From the NCBI GenBank assembly GCA_020355945.1, contig CP070627.1:6811244-6827364 (forward strand): a stretch of DNA of 16,121 nucleotides, given 5' to 3'. This document shows positions 1 through 8,308 of this stretch, in pieces (position 1 is the first letter of the stretch; each line of letters begins with the position of its first letter). This DNA is from Candidatus Aminicenantota bacterium. GTDB lineage: Bacteria > Acidobacteriota > Aminicenantia > UBA2199. The translations under genes and the position numbers were made by a program. Below the pieces are notes generated by a model, which was not told the origin of the DNA, did not search any database, and saw nothing but the letters and a program-made list of their open reading frames with translations.

Positions 1-24
1 AAAAAAATAGAAATAAGGGTTGTG

Positions 25-60
25 GGAATGTGGGAAAAGCTCTGCTTTTTCCACATTTCC
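25..60. repeat. Hairpin-forming inverted repeat
   Basis: Positions 25-40 pair with 44-60 around a 3-nt loop. The core is GTGGGAAAAGC against GCTTTTTCCAC with one G-T pair, extended outward by GGAAT/ATTTCC with a one-base bulge. On the plus strand it is not followed by a T run. On the minus strand the following bases are T-rich (complement of positions 1-20), so it could terminate a minus-strand transcript, but no gene is visible to identify which. Confidence 0.5.
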
Positions 61-184
61 ATGACCCAACACAAGCATTCATTGCAGTCACCATTTAAAC
101 CCCATTCTTTCATACTTTATTTGACATTACCATTTTGGCCATTGCCATTTCAACAATTTTTTGTTTTACTATTCATTTAGGGCA

Positions 185-537
185 AAAAAGGGGGCGGTGG
201 GTGCAAACGTGCAAACTCCGGGTCCCTTGCTCATTGAAAGAGGAAAAAACAAAAAAAACAAAAAGGAAAACAAAAAACAAAAAAGATGCCAGGCAAAAAT
301 TCTCCACCTTTGGGGGAAAGGGGAGGAAAGGGGACAGGCAGAAACTTCACCTTTCAGGAATTCTAAAACTGGGCTTTGTTTTTGTTTCCGGCAAAGATAT
401 CATTACCGTCATAACCGCGATTCATGGCATGGTGAAAAGCACCTATGCTTCACGATATTTAATGCGTACTCGTTTCAAGGTTTTATTATATCACAACATC
501 CACAAGTTTGCACGTTTGCACGCACCGCCCCCTTTTT
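185..537. mobile_element. 353-bp segment with 33-bp inverted repeat ends (possible MITE)
   Basis: The left arm (185-217) and right arm (505-537) are reverse complements at 32 of 33 positions; the only mismatch pairs position 200 with 522. Each arm contains the tandem 8-mer GTGCAAACGTGCAAAC and a GGGGGCGGTG block next to an A5 outer edge. The interior (218-504) has no coding capacity that looks real. It carries an A-rich tract, two degenerate direct repeats (about 290-312 and 335-357) and a small internal hairpin (432-440 with 447-453). I see no convincing target-site duplication. It may be a non-autonomous element, two copies of a dispersed repeat in opposite orientation, or a structured RNA closed by a long-range stem. 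Confidence 0.45.
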
Positions 538-603
538 CTTTTTTTTTTTTACAGTGTTTTCGGAATATAAACAAGTTGGCATATTTCTTTCGTGAATAAA
601 AGA

Positions 604-612
604 TGTTATAAT
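604..612 (+). promoter_or_regulatory. Extended -10 promoter for the gene at 697
   Basis: TGTTATAAT is a perfect -10 hexamer (607-612) preceded by the TGn extension. The region 16-18 bp upstream (TTTCTT, about 584-589) is a poor -35, as is common for extended -10 promoters. It would give a leader of about 80 nt before the ATG at 697. Confidence 0.5.
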
Positions 613-632
613 TTACTTTCTAAAGGAGGTAT

Positions 633-650
633 ATGGAGAAAAAGTTATAG
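633..650 (+). CDS. Possible 5-codon leader ORF (MEKKL)
   Basis: ATG at 633 follows AAAGGAGGT (622-630), a near-ideal Shine-Dalgarno, and the frame stops with TAG at 648-650 after MEKKL. The SD-to-ATG spacing is only 3 nt, which is short. It lies in the leader of the gene at 697, which has its own AGGAGG at 686-691. It could be a leader peptide, a ribosome standby site or chance. Confidence 0.2.
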   Translation: MEKKL

Positions 651-696
651 ACATAAAAAGCTTAAACGGTAAAAAATAAGGAAATAGGAGGATGAA

Positions 697-1581
697 ATGA
701 TTTTTTTATTGGGAGTCCCCATTCTTGGGGCTTTATTCATTCGTTTTTTTGTTGGCAGTGGTAAAAAGAAGATTCATATATTTTTGCCAGCCAAAGGTGT
801 ATGTATGTTGGCTGTGATACTCTTTTTGTCTGTATTTATTATTGGCGCTGGTCAATATCGTGATGATTGTAGAACAACCCATCCGAATCCTCAAATCAAG
901 TTTGATCGCCAGGACTCAGCAGGGCGGGTTTACATCCCGGTAGTCAATTGGTCTGTTTATCCCAACCAGATGTTCCGCCAGGCCCCTGATTTACCGCCAT
1001 GTGGAGCAAACCCTAAATCGGCCCGCACCTGGGTGGATATCTACGATGTCGACACCAACAAACGAGTTTATGGTTTCTGTGCGCTTGGTACCAATGCTGA
1101 CCTGAAGGGAATCTGGTTTAAGTCCACTGCTAAGAGTGGTCGGGTCTACATCATCCTTAATGACCGGGCCTGCCAGAAGAGGTATAAGTCAAACATACTG
1201 AGATGGGGAAAGCAGGTACCCCGGGACGATTGTAAAAAAAGATATCCGAATCCTAGAATCAGATATGATCGTATGGATTCTGCGGGGCGGGTTTACATTC
1301 CGGTGGTTAATTGGTCTGTTTATGACAACCAGATGTTCCGCCAGGCCCCTGATCTCCCTCCCTGCGGAGCAAATCCTAACTCAGCCCGCACCTGGGTGGA
1401 TATCTACGATGCCGCTACCAACTCACGGCTTTATGGTTTCTGCGCGCTTGGTACCAATGCTGACCTGAAGGGAATCTGGTTTAAGCCCAGGGCTAAGAGT
1501 GGCCGGGTCTACATCATCCTTAATGACCGGGCCTGCCGGAAAAAGTATAGATCAAATACCGTGGCATGGCCCTTAAAGTAA
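697..1581 (+). CDS. Membrane-anchored protein with two near-identical four-cysteine domains, unknown function
   Basis: The protein has 294 residues and I do not recognise its family. Residues 2-19 and 34-52 are hydrophobic and probably span the membrane, with a basic loop (SGKKKIH) between them. The rest is two copies of a domain of about 112 residues (roughly 55-166 and 176-287), offset by exactly 121 residues (363 bp). Each copy has four cysteines at matching places (58, 102, 128, 159 and 179, 223, 249, 280), which would suit two disulfides per domain outside the cytoplasm. Shared motifs include GRVYIPVVNWSVY, RQAPDLPPCGAN, ARTWVDIYD, YGFCALGTNADLKGIWF and GRVYIILNDRAC. The copies are almost identical at DNA level in their second halves and more diverged in their first, suggesting recent duplication or gene conversion. 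AGGAGG at 686-691 supports the ATG at 697. It is convergent with hsdR. Confidence 0.85.
   Translation: MIFLLGVPILGALFIRFFVGSGKKKIHIFLPAKGVCMLAVILFLSVFIIGAGQYRDDCRTTHPNPQIKFDRQDSAGRVYIPVVNWSVYPNQMFRQAPDLPPCGANPKSARTWVDIYDVDTNKRVYGFCALGTNADLKGIWFKSTAKSGRVYIILNDRACQKRYKSNILRWGKQVPRDDCKKRYPNPRIRYDRMDSAGRVYIPVVNWSVYDNQMFRQAPDLPPCGANPNSARTWVDIYDAATNSRLYGFCALGTNADLKGIWFKPRAKSGRVYIILNDRACRKKYRSNTVAWPLK
859..1557 (+). repeat. Tandem 363-bp internal gene duplication
   Basis: Two direct copies lie at about 859-1194 and 1222-1557 within the gene at 697. Stretches of about 40 bases, such as the segment encoding GTNADLKGIWFK, are identical or differ at one or two bases, while the first quarter of each copy is more diverged. 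The shared identity extends to synonymous sites. Confidence 0.9.
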
Positions 1582-1659
1582 AGGTTCGGAGATGAAGGAG
1601 GAATAACTTAACTGTCCCCAATCCTCGTTCAGGGGAAAAATGATGAATTGAATTCTCGG

Positions 1660-1710
1660 ATTGGGCAGAAGCGTAGGTATTCGCATTTCAATATCCCGCT
1701 CCTGCCCAAT
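1660..1710. terminator. Inverted repeat between convergent genes
   Basis: ATTGGGCAG (1660-1668) pairs with CTGCCCAAT (1702-1710) around a 33-nt loop, in the 131-bp gap between the stop of the gene at 697 and the stop of hsdR. It ends 2 bp before the hsdR stop codon. There is no T run, so a bidirectional terminator role is inferred mainly from position. Confidence 0.3.
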
Positions 1711-1712
1711 TC

Positions 1713-4700
1713 TTACGCGGCCCATTTTAATCCTTCTGACGCATATTTATATATTAGATTAAAAACATTATGACACTTTGCTTTGAACAGGTCTTTCTGA
1801 TAAGATTCGGGAAGTTTTTTGTCTAAAACTTCTTCTACCGCGGTTTTTACTTTAGCCTGGCTCTGGGTGTCTTTGTACCAATCTTGAATGAACACCCGGG
1901 GACGTCCTGATAATAACCGGTGCAGCAGTGCTTTGGCCGCAAGTTTTATCTTCTTTTCTTCTGCTTTGGTCATCTTTTCACTCTTCAAAATATCAAACAG
2001 TTCAAGTTCATCTTCGCTAAGCCCTTCCCGGATATGTCTTTCCTCTTCTTTTCTTAAGTCTTCCGCAAACTTTAGCAGGTCATAGTAATAGTTTTCATTG
2101 GTGGAGCCGCCGGCGTTATAATTGTCGATTATCTCTTGAAATCGCTGCGCAAAGTTGGTCCTGGTGGCATTGCGCCGGATCATTTTTTCCAGTTTATCCG
2201 CTATAAACTTACGTAAATCGGCAATTTCAATGTTCTTGTATTTCTTTTCTTTGAACTTTTCCTTGAGATTCTCAAAATTTAGTTTACTTAAATCCCAGGT
2301 TTTTTCTTCTTTAATGTCCTGGTACTCATGGTAAGGCCCTTTAATGTAGTTGGCTTTGCCGCTGGTGATCACACTTTGGTCCAGGAGGTTTGATATTTTT
2401 TGCCTGGCGGTTTCGATGTCCTGCCTGTGAATATGGCTGTCCAATATTCCGCGCAGGTACTGGAAAACAAAAACAAGTGGCCTGGAGCGGTCTTTCAATA
2501 TCTCAGGCTTGCAGGCTTCATATAAAGATGTAATCGTGTTTTCATAAACAATGAATTCATTTCTCCATATGTCTTTTTCTAATAAAATATTCGCATATTG
2601 GTTAAAGAGTTCTATCTTTTTGAAGGTTTCACCGGTACGGAGTATTTTTTCCAGGTGGATTCCCAGGTTTTTACAAAAGTCATGGCCCTGGTCCAGGGCA
2701 TTATCAAGGAGCGCAAAAAGAGCGGATTTTTCCTGGACCGGCATATCTTTTTTTCCGTCGTCACTGCCCAGGGCATATTGGGCCAGGGCCTGTTCCATAT
2801 TCCTGAAAACATTGTAATAATCAACGATTTCACCGTTTTTCTTGGTGATGTCATTTATTTTATGTGAGGTAACCCGGTTGGCACGGGCAATGGCCTGCAT
2901 TAAGCCGTGGTCTTTCATGGGTTTATCCAGGTAAAGGCTGGATACCGTGGGCGCATCGAACCCGCAGAGCCACATAGCACAAATGAAAACCAGGCCCAGG
3001 GGGTCACAGGGGTCTTTGAATCGATATTCAATATCATGACCGTTTTCATCAACTGCATTTATTTTTTGCCGGTGCAGCCGGATATTTAAACCCTGGGCAT
3101 CGAATTTCTCTTCTTCGCCGGCTTCTTCGCTGATCACCACCGCCATTTCCGTGGAACGCATATAGTCCAGTATTTGTTGATATTCCTGCTTCCTGTCATC
3201 GTTAAACGCATCCCTGATTTGCCCCACCAGGTTTCGCTTTTCTTTCTCCCAGTATTTCTGCACTTTGTCGTACATTTTTACCGAGGTGAATTTATCCACG
3301 GAAATCACCATGCCTTTGCCCAAATAGCCGCGGCGTGTAAAATGATAGACAATATCCCGGGCGATTGTTTCCAGGCGGTCGTCTCGTTTGATTACCTCGA
3401 TTTCATTGGCATACTCTTTTTCCAGTTTGGCTTGCTGGGTTTCATCCAGGTTTTCATCTTCCAGGATCTGGTAGAACTCATCGTTTAGATTTTCATTTTG
3501 GATCAGCACTTCCGGTACCCGTCTTTTGTAATAGAGTGGTACAGTGGCGCCGTCATCCACGGATTGGGTGAAATTGTATTCACTGACATAATCGCCGAAC
3601 CAGGCATTGGTTTTCCTTTCTTTACCTAATAAGGGAGTACCGGTAAAAGCAATGTACTGGGCGTTGGGCAGGCCTTTGCGCATATTCTCCGCAAAGGTTC
3701 TATACTGGGTTCGATGCGCTTCGTCTACCATTACAATCACATCCTTCCTGTCTGTCAGCAGGGGGTAATCCTTGCCTTTATCCCAGCGGAACTTCTGGAT
3801 AAGGGTGAACACCAGGCGCTTATTATAAGAAAGAAACTTACGCATCTCAGCACTGTTTTTAGGCCGGGATGCTTCATTTTTCTTGACCGTTTCGGTAAAG
3901 AGAAAGTTCCGGTATATCTGGCCGTCCAGGTCGTCGCGGTCGGTGATGACCACAAAAGTAAAGTCACCGTTAAACTTGCGGAATATTTTCCGGCTGAAAA
4001 AGATCATGGAAAAACTTTTGCCCGAACCCTGGGTATGCCAGAATACCCCCAGTTTTCCCTCTTTTTTATCACGCTCTTTAAAAGAGGCAACAGCTTTATT
4101 CACCCCGATAAACTGGTGGTTTTGGGCAATAAGTTTCGTCGTATCTTTATGATAAAGGATAAAATTCTCCAGGTAATCCAGGAGTTTGTTTTTGGTGCAC
4201 AGTCCTAAAATGGCCCGTTCAATGCTGGTGCCTTGTTCCTCGATTTTTTTGCGGTCTATTTTTTCTTTTTCATCTTCCGGCCGCAGCCAGCAAAAAAAAT
4301 TTTCCCATCCGGCTGTGAAGCTGCCTACTTTGGTTTCGATGGCATTGGACAGGATACAAACAGCGTTATAAAGGAAAAGTTGGGGGATATCTTTTTTGTA
4401 CCTGTTGAGGTTATGATCATAGGCATTTTTCAGTTTTATATTGGAGTTCTTTAGTTCGATAAAAACAATAGGCAGCCCGTTGATATAGAGGATGATATCG
4501 GGGCGGCGAAAATAGCGTTCTCCTTTTATCCACAGTTGTGATATTGCCAGGAAATCATTTTTGTCAGTATGATTAAAATCGATCATTTTTACCCTGACTT
4601 TTTTTGTTTTCCCTTTTTTCCCTTGGTATTCCACGGGGATGCCGTCGCGGATAAGCTGGTATACTTCTTTATTGGCTGTTATTGGCGACATGGCATAACG

Positions 4701-4943
4701 CGGGTTAGTTAGTATTGTCAGGGCTTCGTCGATAACAGGAGGGGGAATATCCGGGTTCAGTGTCCCGGCTTTTTCCCGGAGTATATCGAAAAAGACCACA
4801 TCGCTGTTGTTTTTTCGACCGGTTCCGTCATTGGCATTGTTGGGATCGGTGTTATAAAAATTGATATGCCGGAAACCCAGTTTTTCTGTCAGCATGCTGA
4901 TTATCGCTTTTTCTATATCATTTTCGCTGATGATATTAGGCAT
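1713..4943 (-). CDS. hsdR: Type I restriction endonuclease subunit R (HsdR)
   Basis: This is the motor and nuclease subunit of a Type I restriction enzyme. It joins HsdM2HsdS, translocates unmethylated DNA and cuts far from the recognition site. Residues count from the chosen start (1076 residues, normal for HsdR). The N-terminal PD-(D/E)xK nuclease shows D149 (RRPDIILYINGLP) and E163-x-K165 (IELK). The SF2 helicase part shows Walker A GSGKS (306-310), DEAH (407-410), TGTP (434-437), GFDAP (661-665) and motif VI QAIARANR (683-690). The C-terminal third is charged and helical and presumably binds the methylase. An in-frame ATG lies at 4979, but GGAGG at 4950-4954, 6 nt before the ATG at 4943, points to the shorter form. 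The first 8 nt overlap the end of hsdS. All catalytic motifs look intact. Confidence 0.95.
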   Translation of the reverse strand: MPNIISENDIEKAIISMLTEKLGFRHINFYNTDPNNANDGTGRKNNSDVVFFDILREKAGTLNPDIPPPVIDEALTILTNPRYAMSPITANKEVYQLIRDGIPVEYQGKKGKTKKVRVKMIDFNHTDKNDFLAISQLWIKGERYFRRPDIILYINGLPIVFIELKNSNIKLKNAYDHNLNRYKKDIPQLFLYNAVCILSNAIETKVGSFTAGWENFFCWLRPEDEKEKIDRKKIEEQGTSIERAILGLCTKNKLLDYLENFILYHKDTTKLIAQNHQFIGVNKAVASFKERDKKEGKLGVFWHTQGSGKSFSMIFFSRKIFRKFNGDFTFVVITDRDDLDGQIYRNFLFTETVKKNEASRPKNSAEMRKFLSYNKRLVFTLIQKFRWDKGKDYPLLTDRKDVIVMVDEAHRTQYRTFAENMRKGLPNAQYIAFTGTPLLGKERKTNAWFGDYVSEYNFTQSVDDGATVPLYYKRRVPEVLIQNENLNDEFYQILEDENLDETQQAKLEKEYANEIEVIKRDDRLETIARDIVYHFTRRGYLGKGMVISVDKFTSVKMYDKVQKYWEKEKRNLVGQIRDAFNDDRKQEYQQILDYMRSTEMAVVISEEAGEEEKFDAQGLNIRLHRQKINAVDENGHDIEYRFKDPCDPLGLVFICAMWLCGFDAPTVSSLYLDKPMKDHGLMQAIARANRVTSHKINDITKKNGEIVDYYNVFRNMEQALAQYALGSDDGKKDMPVQEKSALFALLDNALDQGHDFCKNLGIHLEKILRTGETFKKIELFNQYANILLEKDIWRNEFIVYENTITSLYEACKPEILKDRSRPLVFVFQYLRGILDSHIHRQDIETARQKISNLLDQSVITSGKANYIKGPYHEYQDIKEEKTWDLSKLNFENLKEKFKEKKYKNIEIADLRKFIADKLEKMIRRNATRTNFAQRFQEIIDNYNAGGSTNENYYYDLLKFAEDLRKEEERHIREGLSEDELELFDILKSEKMTKAEEKKIKLAAKALLHRLLSGRPRVFIQDWYKDTQSQAKVKTAVEEVLDKKLPESYQKDLFKAKCHNVFNLIYKYASEGLKWAA

Positions 4944-6219
4944 TTGTTTCCTCCATGCCGGGTGGAAATTTAATATCAAGTTTTTCCACGGAAAGTTTCC
5001 CGCTGATCAGCCGGGGAAGGAGAAGGTCACGGGATTTTTTCAATAAAAATATTTTTTCCAATGTTTTTTCTATAGATTTAAATATAGGATCTACCAATGT
5101 TTGAAAATTCTTTATTGTGTTTTTGGGAGGCGTCAAAATCTTAATTTTTTTAAATGTTGACTTTATAAGCTCAGAAAATGTAGCTCCACTTGAAAGTACT
5201 TCAAAATAAGATTTGTTAAGTTTTAGCCAGTGATAAAGAAAAACCAATGGATACTTCTCATTTGGAATGCATGTTATAAAACCTTGGTTAGTGCATGCGT
5301 ATGTAGTATTAATTCCAAGAGTCCCGATTGTTGCTCGACTTGTCATCATGATAGAATATGGTGGAAATATTTTAGCTGAACTATTTCTCAATCCATCTTC
5401 ATTACATTTCACACTGGATGAAAAAAGATAAATTCCCTTCGCTGACGTAATGTCTGAAGGAGTATACCAATTTATATCACCATTATTCCAGTATTTTTCA
5501 ACATCTTTAGCTGGTGTTCCACCACCGGTAAAATCGAATGCATTTAATATATCTACTAGTTCCCACCCTTCAGGCAGGCCTTTATGAAACTTAACTTTCT
5601 CATGTCCCGGGAACCGCATCCTCACAAACCACTCCCGGTAGATTTCTTCCGCCATTTTTTCCAATATGGCAATGCGGCGGTTGTTGTTTTCAATAAGCTC
5701 ATCGTAGGCAGAGAGTACCGCGGCGATTTTTTCCTGGATCGGAAGAGGGGGACAAATAATGGGAATTTGTCTTAAGTCACCTAAAGAAACAAATTGTTGG
5801 CTTGTACCTGTTAGATAGGTATCTAATATTTTTTTGCCGGTTGAACTAGTTAAAAAGTAATACAGCCATCTTCCCTTTGTTTTATTGCCGCATTTGAATA
5901 AACCAATATTTTTAATTGCAAATTTGGGTTTATCTTTAACTATGGCAACCTCTCCCACTGTCCCAATCATAGAAAACAGAACATCCCACTGATCTACCCT
6001 ACTTCTTTTGTTTATAGAATTGTAATCGTCAATACTTATTTTGTAGGCTGTTTCATATACTATATTTCCATTTTTTATATTCTTTGATGTAAGCAAATAC
6101 ATCCCTTCAGATTTTGGCTTAGGTGTATCATGTGTACCATCAGTAACTCGTTCGCAAAATTTATTTGATGGAATTAAGTCCCATCCCTCTGGAAAAATTT
6201 CTAATATTTTTTTATTCAT
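4936..6219 (-). CDS. hsdS: Type I restriction-modification specificity subunit S (HsdS)
   Basis: HsdS (427 residues) reads the bipartite DNA target for the methylase and nuclease. It has the usual two half-repeats. Target recognition domain 1 is about 12-157 and ends in QIPIICPPLPIQEKIA. The central conserved helix is about 160-210 (ENNNRRIAILEKMAEEIYREW). Target recognition domain 2 is about 217-365, starting GLPEGWELVDI and TGGGTPAK. The C-terminal conserved helix is about 370-410 (KKSRDLLLPRLISGKL). The two recognition domains look distinctly more A+T-rich than the conserved helices and the flanking hsdM and hsdR, as expected for cassettes exchanged by recombination. The ATG at 6219 follows GGGAGAGG and overlaps the hsdM stop by 8 nt (ATGAATAA). 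Target sequence cannot be predicted from this alone. Confidence 0.95.
   Translation of the reverse strand: MNKKILEIFPEGWDLIPSNKFCERVTDGTHDTPKPKSEGMYLLTSKNIKNGNIVYETAYKISIDDYNSINKRSRVDQWDVLFSMIGTVGEVAIVKDKPKFAIKNIGLFKCGNKTKGRWLYYFLTSSTGKKILDTYLTGTSQQFVSLGDLRQIPIICPPLPIQEKIAAVLSAYDELIENNNRRIAILEKMAEEIYREWFVRMRFPGHEKVKFHKGLPEGWELVDILNAFDFTGGGTPAKDVEKYWNNGDINWYTPSDITSAKGIYLFSSSVKCNEDGLRNSSAKIFPPYSIMMTSRATIGTLGINTTYACTNQGFITCIPNEKYPLVFLYHWLKLNKSYFEVLSSGATFSELIKSTFKKIKILTPPKNTIKNFQTLVDPIFKSIEKTLEKIFLLKKSRDLLLPRLISGKLSVEKLDIKFPPGMEETNA
4950..4954 (-). promoter_or_regulatory. Ribosome binding site that fixes the hsdR start
   Basis: GGAGG on the minus strand lies 6 nt before the ATG at 4943, inside the last codons of hsdS. 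It favours this start over the in-frame ATG at 4979 and suggests translational coupling of hsdS and hsdR. Confidence 0.7.
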
Positions 6220-8272
6220 CCTCTCCCACCAGTTTCTTTATCATGTCATTAATTATCAATTCTTGTGCTCTGGATTCGTGGTTTAAATTATCTAATTCAT
6301 CATTTAACGTCAAAATTTCCTCAATAAATTCCTCTTCGGTCTTTCCATCCTCTTCAATCACCACGCCAACATATCTACCGGGATTGAGAGAATAATCCTG
6401 CTCTTTGATTTCCTCCAACGTGGCCAATTTACACAAGCCGGTGACATCTTCATACCTGGCCCCTGGGAAGCGCTCCTGCAGCCAACTGATATGAATAAAA
6501 AAGTATTCCGCTTCTTTTATCTCTTTATGGAGTTTGTCCAATTCAGCTTTAACTGTTTTACCTTCTTTACTGCTGCCCTGGTCCTTTTCAAAATGACGGA
6601 CTTTCCGGTCAATTACTTTGAGCATGTCATGAATGGCATTAAAAAAAGGTGCGAAGGTTGCTGCAAGTTCCTTCTGGAGCTGGTTGGTGTCATCGATATC
6701 CCCGATGCGGCGGTTCAACAAATAATGCTTATGCGCTTTTTCTAATTTATCGATCTCTTCCAACCGGGCTGCAAAATCAGGCATTTCATTATCATCCCCA
6801 CTTGCCAGGTAAACGGTTAATGTCCTGGAAACCTCCTTTAATCGATCTTTATTAATAAGTAATTTTTCTACTCCTCGTTCAAAATAGCTGTCCATCAGCT
6901 CGACAAATTTTTCCCGGTGCCCATGGTGCAGGCGGCTGATCACTGCGATATTTTGAACCTGTTCTTCGGAAAACTCACGGTGCGCCCGGTCCACCTGGGT
7001 GAATATATTCCGGGCATCGATAAAAAGAATGCGGTTATCCTGTTTGGCTTTATCAAAAAACCAGAGAGTGGCCGGCAGGGTAACGGTGTAAAACATATTG
7101 GACGGCAAAGTCAGCATCGCGTAAATAAGATTCTTTTCCACCAGGGTTCTTCGAATATCCGCTTCACTGTGCCTGGCATCCGAAGCAGAGTTTGCCATCA
7201 CCAGCGCCGCGCGCCCCGCTGGCTTAATGGAGGTGGCAAACAGGTTGATCCAGAGATAATTGGCATTGGAAACCGTTTCCTTATCTTTGTTTTCTTTTTT
7301 CCCTTTGGATTTTCTCTTTGGCAAACCATAGGTATTAAAACGTGTATCGTTTTCAAGCTTACTGAGAATGACGTCATCTACATTAAAGGGTGGGTTGGCC
7401 ATTACGTAATCAAATTTCTCATAACTTTCAAAAAGGTCTTCGTAGTAGGAATTTGCCTGGCGTATATCTCCCCTGAGCCCGTTAACTGCGATATTCATTT
7501 TTGCCAGTTTCACGGTTTCCAGGGTTTTTTCCTGGCCGTAGACAAATAAATCGGAAACGCTGTTTTCTTCCATTTCTTTTTTGCGGCGTTGGATAAACTG
7601 GGCCGACTGCACAAACATCCCCCCTGATCCACAGGCCGGATCAAAGACTGTTCCATTGTGCGGCTCGATAATCTCCACCATTAAGCGCACCACGGAACGG
7701 GGTGTAAAAAATTCTCCGCCTCCTTGACCTTCGGCTAAAGCGAAATTGCCCAGGAAATATTCGTAAATCTGCCCGAACATGTCCCCGGAAGCGTTTTTGG
7801 GAATATTGGCAAAGTTCTTTAACAACTGTTTGGGAATGGTTTTATCGGTACGAGTTAAGCGGAAGTATTCATCTTGTGGCAAAACACCTTTTAGTTCGGG
7901 TTTATATTTTTCAATATCAACCATGGCCTGTTTGATTTTTTTATCGATATTTATTTCTTCAGGCAGGTTGAGCAAGTAATCGTAGCGTGCATGGTCCGGC
8001 AGGTAGAAACCGCATTTTTCCACAGCGATTTCATGGACAGGCTTTTCCCTGCGAGTGCCCTTTAGCTTTTGATATTCGGCTTTAATTTCCTTTTCGTACT
8101 GGCTGTACTTATTATCAGCAAATTTAAGAAAAATCAAACCTAAAACCGGGGTTGAATATTCCGTGGATTTTAAGTCGGAATTTGCCCGTAAGGTATCGGC
8201 GGTTTGCCACAGCACTGATTCTAATTCCTTAAGTTCTGCCGTAGTCATTGAGTGAGTCCCTGTTTCGCCCAT
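6212..8272 (-). CDS. hsdM: Type I restriction-modification DNA methyltransferase subunit M (HsdM)
   Basis: HsdM (686 residues) transfers a methyl group from S-adenosylmethionine to adenine N6 at the site read by HsdS. The N-terminal helical domain runs to about residue 150 (LKELESVLWQTADTLRAN, TPVLGLIFLKFADNKYSQ). The catalytic domain has FDPACGSGG (210-218, motif I, cofactor binding) and ANPPF (292-296, motif IV, catalytic NPPF). A long C-terminal part (about 450-686) is charged and helical with the LNPGRYVGV motif; this is the long form of HsdM rather than the roughly 530-residue form. It is first in the operon. The start is uncertain: the ATG at 8272 lacks a clear Shine-Dalgarno, while an in-frame ATG at 8248 (MTTAELKELE) has AGGGA 8 nt upstream. 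Confidence 0.95.
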   Translation of the reverse strand: MGETGTHSMTTAELKELESVLWQTADTLRANSDLKSTEYSTPVLGLIFLKFADNKYSQYEKEIKAEYQKLKGTRREKPVHEIAVEKCGFYLPDHARYDYLLNLPEEINIDKKIKQAMVDIEKYKPELKGVLPQDEYFRLTRTDKTIPKQLLKNFANIPKNASGDMFGQIYEYFLGNFALAEGQGGGEFFTPRSVVRLMVEIIEPHNGTVFDPACGSGGMFVQSAQFIQRRKKEMEENSVSDLFVYGQEKTLETVKLAKMNIAVNGLRGDIRQANSYYEDLFESYEKFDYVMANPPFNVDDVILSKLENDTRFNTYGLPKRKSKGKKENKDKETVSNANYLWINLFATSIKPAGRAALVMANSASDARHSEADIRRTLVEKNLIYAMLTLPSNMFYTVTLPATLWFFDKAKQDNRILFIDARNIFTQVDRAHREFSEEQVQNIAVISRLHHGHREKFVELMDSYFERGVEKLLINKDRLKEVSRTLTVYLASGDDNEMPDFAARLEEIDKLEKAHKHYLLNRRIGDIDDTNQLQKELAATFAPFFNAIHDMLKVIDRKVRHFEKDQGSSKEGKTVKAELDKLHKEIKEAEYFFIHISWLQERFPGARYEDVTGLCKLATLEEIKEQDYSLNPGRYVGVVIEEDGKTEEEFIEEILTLNDELDNLNHESRAQELIINDMIKKLVGEDE

Positions 8273-8308
8273 TGAGATTTACCAGATAATGGTTATTAAT
8301 AATGTATA

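Larger units (their letters stand above)
1..606. other. Gene-free intergenic stretch
   Basis: I see no credible gene here. The open frames in this stretch on the plus strand are lysine- and phenylalanine-rich translations of A-rich and T-rich tracts and show no domain-like sequence. The stretch holds a hairpin at 25-60, a pair of 33-bp inverted repeats at 185-217 and 505-537, an A-rich tract at about 240-285, a G-run cluster at 312-338, and the start of the promoter region of the gene at 697. Confidence 0.7.

Noticed and set aside
185..537. Retron-type msr-msd RNA with long a1/a2 repeats
   Set aside because: No reverse transcriptase gene follows, and the next gene is a membrane protein unrelated to retron effectors.
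135..599. Open reading frames of 144-154 codons on the plus strand
   Set aside because: They translate A-rich and T-rich tracts into lysine/phenylalanine-rich sequence with no domain character, lie inside the inverted-repeat segment, and have no good ribosome site.
1660..1710. tRNA-like or riboswitch fold between convergent genes
   Set aside because: Only one 9-bp stem is visible and no conserved core, so a terminator-like repeat is the most that can be said.
4944..4979. Earlier in-frame ATG for HsdR at 4979
   Set aside because: GGAGG at 4950-4954 and the overlap with the end of hsdS favour the ATG at 4943.
6917..7549. 210-codon open frame antisense to hsdM
   Set aside because: It is a shadow of hsdM; the hsdM frame carries the DPACGSGG and NPPF motifs, and the antisense frame has no domain character.
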